Of a stretch of DNA of 64,000 nt, positions 60,230 to 64,000 are shown one piece after another. Source of the stretch: Roseiflexus sp. (GTDB lineage: Bacteria; Chloroflexota; Chloroflexia; Chloroflexales; Roseiflexaceae); assembly GCA_025062325.1 (NCBI GenBank), contig JANXAL010000020.1, positions 25,142 through 89,141 of the forward strand, given 5' to 3'. The notes beneath the pieces are model-generated. The model had not been told where the DNA came from and searched no databases. It worked only from the letters and a program-made list of their open reading frames with translations. Position 1 is the stretch's first letter. Each line of letters starts with the position of its first letter. The position numbers and the translations under genes are program-made.

Positions 60230-62560
60230 ATGGGTTCTGATGCGCCGCAGAATATCCGCCGCCGCCTAATGGTACGCGGAATCGTCCAGGGGGTCGGTTT
60301 TCGCCCCTTCGTCTATGGTCTGGCGCAACGCCTGGGGTTGGGCGGGTTCGTGCTCAACGATAGCGACGGTGTGACGCTGGAGATCGAAGGTTCCGCTGAT
60401 GCGCTCGACGCCTTCGAGCAGACGCTGCGCACCACACCGCCGCCACTGGCGCGGATCGACGCAATCAGCGTCGAAGCGGTCGCTCCCTGCGGCGAAACTA
60501 TCTTCCGCATCGAAACCAGTCGCGCCGCAGCCGTGCGCAATACCCTGATCTCTCCCGACGTAGCAACCTGCGACGATTGCCTGCGCGAACTGTTCGATCC
60601 TGCCGACCGGCGCTTCGGCTATCCCTTCATCAACTGCACCAACTGCGGTCCGCGCTTCACAATCGTGCTCGATGTGCCGTATGACCGGGCGCAGACGACA
60701 ATGCACGTCTTTCCAATGTGCCCGGCCTGCCAGGCAGAGTACGACGATCCGCTCAACCGCCGGTTCCACGCCCAACCCAACGCCTGCGCCGCATGCGGTC
60801 CGTCCCTGGCGTTCCACTGGCGGTCGACAGCGTTCCGTCCCAGCCTGTCAACCGACGCATCGCCGATTGAACAGGCGGCGGCGGCGCTGGCGCAAGGAGC
60901 AATCCTGGCAATCAAGGGACTGGGCGGGTATCATCTGGCATGCGATGCGCTTGACCACGCTGCTGTTGCGCGATTGCGCACCCGCAAGCAGCGTGAAGCC
61001 AAGCCGTTTGCACTCATGGCGCCGGACCTCGAAACAATCCGGCAGTTATGTTATGTCAATAAGGACGAAGAGGCCCTCCTTATGTCGCGCCAGCGCCCGA
61101 TTGTGCTGCTCGATGCCCTGCCCGATGCGCCGGTGGCGCCGTCGGTTGCGCCAGGATACGCAACGCTTGGCATTATGCTGCCATACACGCCGCTTCATCA
61201 TCTTTTGTTGCGTGCGTATGCGGCGGCAGCGTCGGGCAGACTGCCAGTGCTGGTCATGACGAGCGGCAACCTGAGTGACGAGCCAATCGCCTATCGTGAT
61301 GACGATGCCGCGATGCGGTTGGCATCCATTGCCGACGGAATGCTGACCCACAACCGCGATATTCATATGCGCTGCGACGACTCGGTAGCGCGCATCGTCG
61401 CTGGCGGAGTGCAACTGCTGCGCCGCTCACGCGGGTATGCGCCCGAACCGGTCACGCTGGCGCTGCGCTTCCCCAAACCGCTGCTGGCGGTCGGCGGGCA
61501 TCTGAAGAACACCTTCTGCCTGGCAAAAGGACACGACGCCTTCCTCAGCCATCACATCGGCGACCTGGAGAACCTGGAGACGCTGACCTCTTTCCGCGAG
61601 GGAGTGCGCCATTTTGCGCGTCTCTTCGATTGCCATCCCGAAGTCGTGGCGTATGATCTGCACCCCGAATACCTGGCAACCAAAGAGGCGCTGGCGTCGG
61701 ACATTCCGCTGAAGATTGGCGTGCAGCATCATCACGCGCACATCGCTAGCGTCCTGGCGGAGCACGGCATTGAGGGTCCGGTCATCGGCGTGGCGGCGGA
61801 CGGGACAGGGTATGGGCTTGACGGTGCGATCTGGGGATGTGAGGTGCTGATCGCTGATCTGCGCAACTTCGTGCGCTTCGCGCACCTGGCATACATCCCG
61901 TTGCCGGGCGGCGACGCGGCAGTGCGGCAGGTGTGGCGCATCGGCGCAACATATCTGTGGCGCGCCTTTGGCGATGCGTTCCTCGACCTTAACATTCCCT
62001 TCGTGCAACGGATCAATCGCCAGCGATGGGCTTTAATCGCTCGCATGATCGAGCGTGGCGTCAACGCGCCGCCAACCTCGAGCCTGGGACGCCTGTTCGA
62101 CGCCGTCGCCGCTATCGTCGGCATTCGCGATCATGCCCTGTACGAGGGGCAGGCGGCCATCGAACTGGAAACGGCTGCCGGATCGGACGATCGTCCCTAC
62201 CCATTTGCGCTCCTGGAAGGCGCGCCGCTGCGGATCGACCCGTTGCCGACCATTCGCGCGATTGTCGCGGATCTGCAGACGGGCGCGCCGGTTGCGCAGG
62301 TGAGCGGACGATTTCACGGCACCGTGGCTGAGGCGCTGGCACAGACGTGTGAACGGGCGCGCGCAACCGGCGCGCCCGCGACAGTGGCGTTGAGCGGCGG
62401 TGTCTTCCAGAATCGGCGCCTGACCGAGCGGCTGGTTGCGCGGCTGGAACAATCCGGCTTCCGGGTGCTGCTCAACCGGCGCGTCCCGCCGAACGATGGC
62501 GGTCTCTGCCTGGGGCAGGCGGCGGTGGCAGCGGCCAGACTCGACAACCTACGCAGTTGA
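60230..62560 (+). CDS. hypF: Carbamoyltransferase HypF
   Basis: Takes carbamoyl phosphate and ATP to make the thiocarboxamide on HypE, which becomes the cyanide ligand of the NiFe-hydrogenase iron. The 776 residues contain an acylphosphatase domain (RGIVQGVGFRPFVYGLAQRL, residues 16-35) and two C4 zinc fingers (CDDCLRELF-x-CTNCGPRF near 110-143; CPACQAEY-x-CAACGP near 160-190). These are followed by a YrdC-like domain (AILAIKGLGGYHLACDA, near 225) and a Kae1/TobZ-like domain (VGVQHHHAHIASVLAEHGI and VAADGTGYGLDGAIWGCEVL, near 505-550; VALSGGVFQNRRLTERL near 720). An alternative start is ATG at 60182. It matches the protease gene at 17.3 kb as hydrogenase maturation machinery. Confidence 0.94.
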   Translation: MGSDAPQNIRRRLMVRGIVQGVGFRPFVYGLAQRLGLGGFVLNDSDGVTLEIEGSADALDAFEQTLRTTPPPLARIDAISVEAVAPCGETIFRIETSRAAAVRNTLISPDVATCDDCLRELFDPADRRFGYPFINCTNCGPRFTIVLDVPYDRAQTTMHVFPMCPACQAEYDDPLNRRFHAQPNACAACGPSLAFHWRSTAFRPSLSTDASPIEQAAAALAQGAILAIKGLGGYHLACDALDHAAVARLRTRKQREAKPFALMAPDLETIRQLCYVNKDEEALLMSRQRPIVLLDALPDAPVAPSVAPGYATLGIMLPYTPLHHLLLRAYAAAASGRLPVLVMTSGNLSDEPIAYRDDDAAMRLASIADGMLTHNRDIHMRCDDSVARIVAGGVQLLRRSRGYAPEPVTLALRFPKPLLAVGGHLKNTFCLAKGHDAFLSHHIGDLENLETLTSFREGVRHFARLFDCHPEVVAYDLHPEYLATKEALASDIPLKIGVQHHHAHIASVLAEHGIEGPVIGVAADGTGYGLDGAIWGCEVLIADLRNFVRFAHLAYIPLPGGDAAVRQVWRIGATYLWRAFGDAFLDLNIPFVQRINRQRWALIARMIERGVNAPPTSSLGRLFDAVAAIVGIRDHALYEGQAAIELETAAGSDDRPYPFALLEGAPLRIDPLPTIRAIVADLQTGAPVAQVSGRFHGTVAEALAQTCERARATGAPATVALSGGVFQNRRLTERLVARLEQSGFRVLLNRRVPPNDGGLCLGQAAVAAARLDNLRS

Positions 62561-62772
62561 TTGCAGCAGTCGCAGCGCTCAACTGAACAGTTGAGCGCCA
62601 GCGGATTGACACTCTTCTCGAATTGTACTACACTTTACCGCACTATTCTTTGCGCCTTTTGCTGCCAGAGTTCGCCTGAGACTCCAGGTTTTTGCCTGTG
62701 GGTCTCTGTCGCGTATCGTGCAGGCGAAGGCGTTCACAGGATCCGCGCGAATGGTACACCAGGAGGTTGAAG

Positions 62773-63600
62773 ATGTGTCCCCCGGAAACGCTCGCTAGCA
62801 TGCGATCTCCTGAGATCAGCCGACGCAACCTGCTCAAATTCAGTCTGGGCGCGGCCGTCGCAGCTACGCTGCCGGTCGGGTCGGCGCACGCAGCGACCGT
62901 GCGCCGCACAACGTTCCGAAACGTGCTCGATCTGACCCACGTGCTTGGCACCCAGTTTCCGCTCTTCCCCGGAGCGGCGCCGTTCCGCATTCAGCAGGCG
63001 GTCTCACACGACAAAGACGGCTACTACGGGAACATTCTGACCTACTGGGAACATTCAGGAACCCATATGGACGCACCAGTGCATTTTGCGCCCAACGGCC
63101 TGTTCGTTGACCAGTTGAAGGTTGAGAACCTGGTCGTTCCGGCGGTAGTGATCAACATTACTGAAAAGGCGCGCCGCGACCCCGATGCTGTGGTCACACC
63201 CGACGACATTCGCGCCTGGGAACGACGCTACGGGCGCATTCCCGACAATGCCGCCGTGCTCATGGCAAGCGGATGGGGCGCGCGGGCCGGTTCGGTTGAA
63301 GCGTTCCGCAATACCGACAGCAGCGGTGTGATGCACTTTCCCGGTTTTGGCAAGGAGGCGATTGACTTCTTACTCACCGAACGGCGCATCTCCGGCATCG
63401 GCGTGGATACGCTGAGCCTCGACCACGGTCCGTCAACGACGTTTGCCGTCCACTACACGCTCCTGCCGACCAACCGATGGGGGTTGGAGAATCTGGCGAA
63501 TCTGGAAGCAATCCCGCCGAGCGGTGCAACGCTCTTCGTTGGTGCACCGAAGATTGCGGCAGGTTCCGGCGGACCCACGCGCGTGATCGCCGTCTGGTAA
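62773..63600 (+). CDS. Tat-exported cyclase-family hydrolase
   Basis: A 275-residue protein of the cyclase/kynurenine formamidase-like family. Residues 16-22 are SRRNLLK, a twin-arginine motif, followed by a hydrophobic stretch and AHA (38-40), so it is probably exported folded by the Tat system. The metal-binding HSGTHMDAPVHF motif is near residue 100, and DTLSLDHGPST near 215 holds a later conserved histidine. These enzymes hydrolyse amide or ester bonds with a divalent metal; the substrate is unknown. The start is very well set: AGGAGG lies six bases before the ATG at 62773. Export of this family by Tat is uncommon in my knowledge. Confidence 0.85.
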   Translation: MCPPETLASMRSPEISRRNLLKFSLGAAVAATLPVGSAHAATVRRTTFRNVLDLTHVLGTQFPLFPGAAPFRIQQAVSHDKDGYYGNILTYWEHSGTHMDAPVHFAPNGLFVDQLKVENLVVPAVVINITEKARRDPDAVVTPDDIRAWERRYGRIPDNAAVLMASGWGARAGSVEAFRNTDSSGVMHFPGFGKEAIDFLLTERRISGIGVDTLSLDHGPSTTFAVHYTLLPTNRWGLENLANLEAIPPSGATLFVGAPKIAAGSGGPTRVIAVW

Positions 63601-63604
63601 GCTC

Positions 63605-63838
63605 TCAGATTATAGGCGTCTCGAACTCCGGCATAGCGAACACGCCGACTCGCAGCGAGATCATCTCGCGGTAGCGACGCTCCTCGCTGGCGCTGCGCAC
63701 CAGTTCGTACAGTTCATCGCGGTACTGCGGATCGTCGAAGCTGCGGGCAAGACGTTCGAGTCGCAGTCGCTGCTCCGGAAGGGTGGTCAACCGATACAAA
63801 GGGTGACCACAACAAACTGTTTTTCTCACCAATACCAC
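63605..63838 (-). CDS. Hypothetical small protein (77 aa)
   Basis: A GTG-started, 77-residue frame whose product has a Cys-Cys-Gly-His segment near residue 10 and a charged helical middle (EQRLRLERLARSFDDPQYRD, ELYELVRSASEERRYREM). I do not recognise it. It begins 10 bases after the stop of the partial gene on the same strand, so the two may form one operon. A weak GGAAAC stretch precedes the GTG. It could be the C-terminal part of a broken larger gene. Confidence 0.4.
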   Translation of the reverse strand: MVLVRKTVCCGHPLYRLTTLPEQRLRLERLARSFDDPQYRDELYELVRSASEERRYREMISLRVGVFAMPEFETPII

Positions 63839-63847
63839 CGTTTCCAG

Positions 63848-64000
63848 TTAATACAGCGCATCGGCAACGGCCCAAGGGTTATCGCGCAGGCGTAGCTTTG
63901 CGTTCGCAGCTCTCATGCGCAACAACGGGTATTCAGCGAACAGAAGAACGAGTCTAAGATTCAACAGCGAATCGAACTGACCAGGGGAAATGATCTCTTG
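63848..64000 (-). CDS. Partial CDS at window edge (C-terminal 50 residues)
   Basis: A frame open from the right edge to a TAA at 63850-63848. Its 50 residues (QEIISPGQFDSLLNLRLVLL, FAEYPLLRMRAANAKLRLRD, NPWAVADALY) have protein-like composition with a helical pattern. The start lies beyond the window, so no family can be named. Confidence 0.4.
   Translation of the reverse strand, partial: QEIISPGQFDSLLNLRLVLLFAEYPLLRMRAANAKLRLRDNPWAVADALY

Overview
This window looks like a piece of chromosome from a filamentous anoxygenic phototroph of the phylum Chloroflexota, most probably Roseiflexus. I infer this from the high G+C content, the gene repertoire (Uma2 endonuclease paralogues, DUF4332, PrsW, a cyclic beta-glucan synthase, hydrogenase maturation genes) and intergenic DNA full of short degenerate repeats. 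No rRNA, tRNA, CRISPR array or complete mobile element was seen. The genus is an inference, not a database match.

Layout. 0.2-9 kb: a small unknown gene, a VOC protein and a sugar-catabolism block: Gfo/Idh/MocA dehydrogenase, sugar isomerase/epimerase, SDR, xylose isomerase and xylulokinase. A reverse-strand TenA gene under a TPP riboswitch with an intrinsic terminator sits between xylA and xylB. 9-18 kb: a secreted SH3-tailed protein, a VanW-like protein behind a promoter whose spacer carries a LexA-type palindrome, galT, a GH4 alpha-galactosidase, hydrolases and a hydrogenase maturation protease. Between galT and the GH4 gene is a strong candidate for an unassigned cloverleaf small RNA with its own -10 box and terminator. 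18-33 kb: a eukaryote-type tandem phosphofructokinase translationally coupled to an alpha-L-rhamnosidase, an IS200/RAYT transposase remnant, a zinc-ribbon gene with a structured leader, and a 2870-residue cyclic beta-1,2-glucan synthase.

33-50 kb: Uma2 proteins, an MBL hydrolase, a PrsW-type membrane protease, the agmatine-to-putrescine pair (aguB, aguA), a DUF92 membrane protein, a double-DTG aspartic protease, a polysaccharide flippase, a TPR protein, an amidohydrolase and an MFS transporter. 50-64 kb: a HAD phosphatase, a GT4 glycosyltransferase with an M20 peptidase, a PHP phosphoesterase, a decayed membrane-protein region, the purine genes purM and purC around a Uma2 protein with a coiled-coil tail, a bactofilin-like membrane protein, hypF, a Tat-exported cyclase and a partial gene at the right edge.

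Together the genes describe plant- or mat-polysaccharide use (xylose, galactose, rhamnose) feeding glycolysis, glucan and surface-polysaccharide synthesis, polyamine and purine synthesis, and NiFe-hydrogenase maturation. Several promoters have a clear sigma-70 form (TTGACG/TTGCAG, 16-17 bp, TATACT/TATGAT), often as an extended -10 (TGCTATACT). Intergenic regions carry at least six dispersed repeat families.
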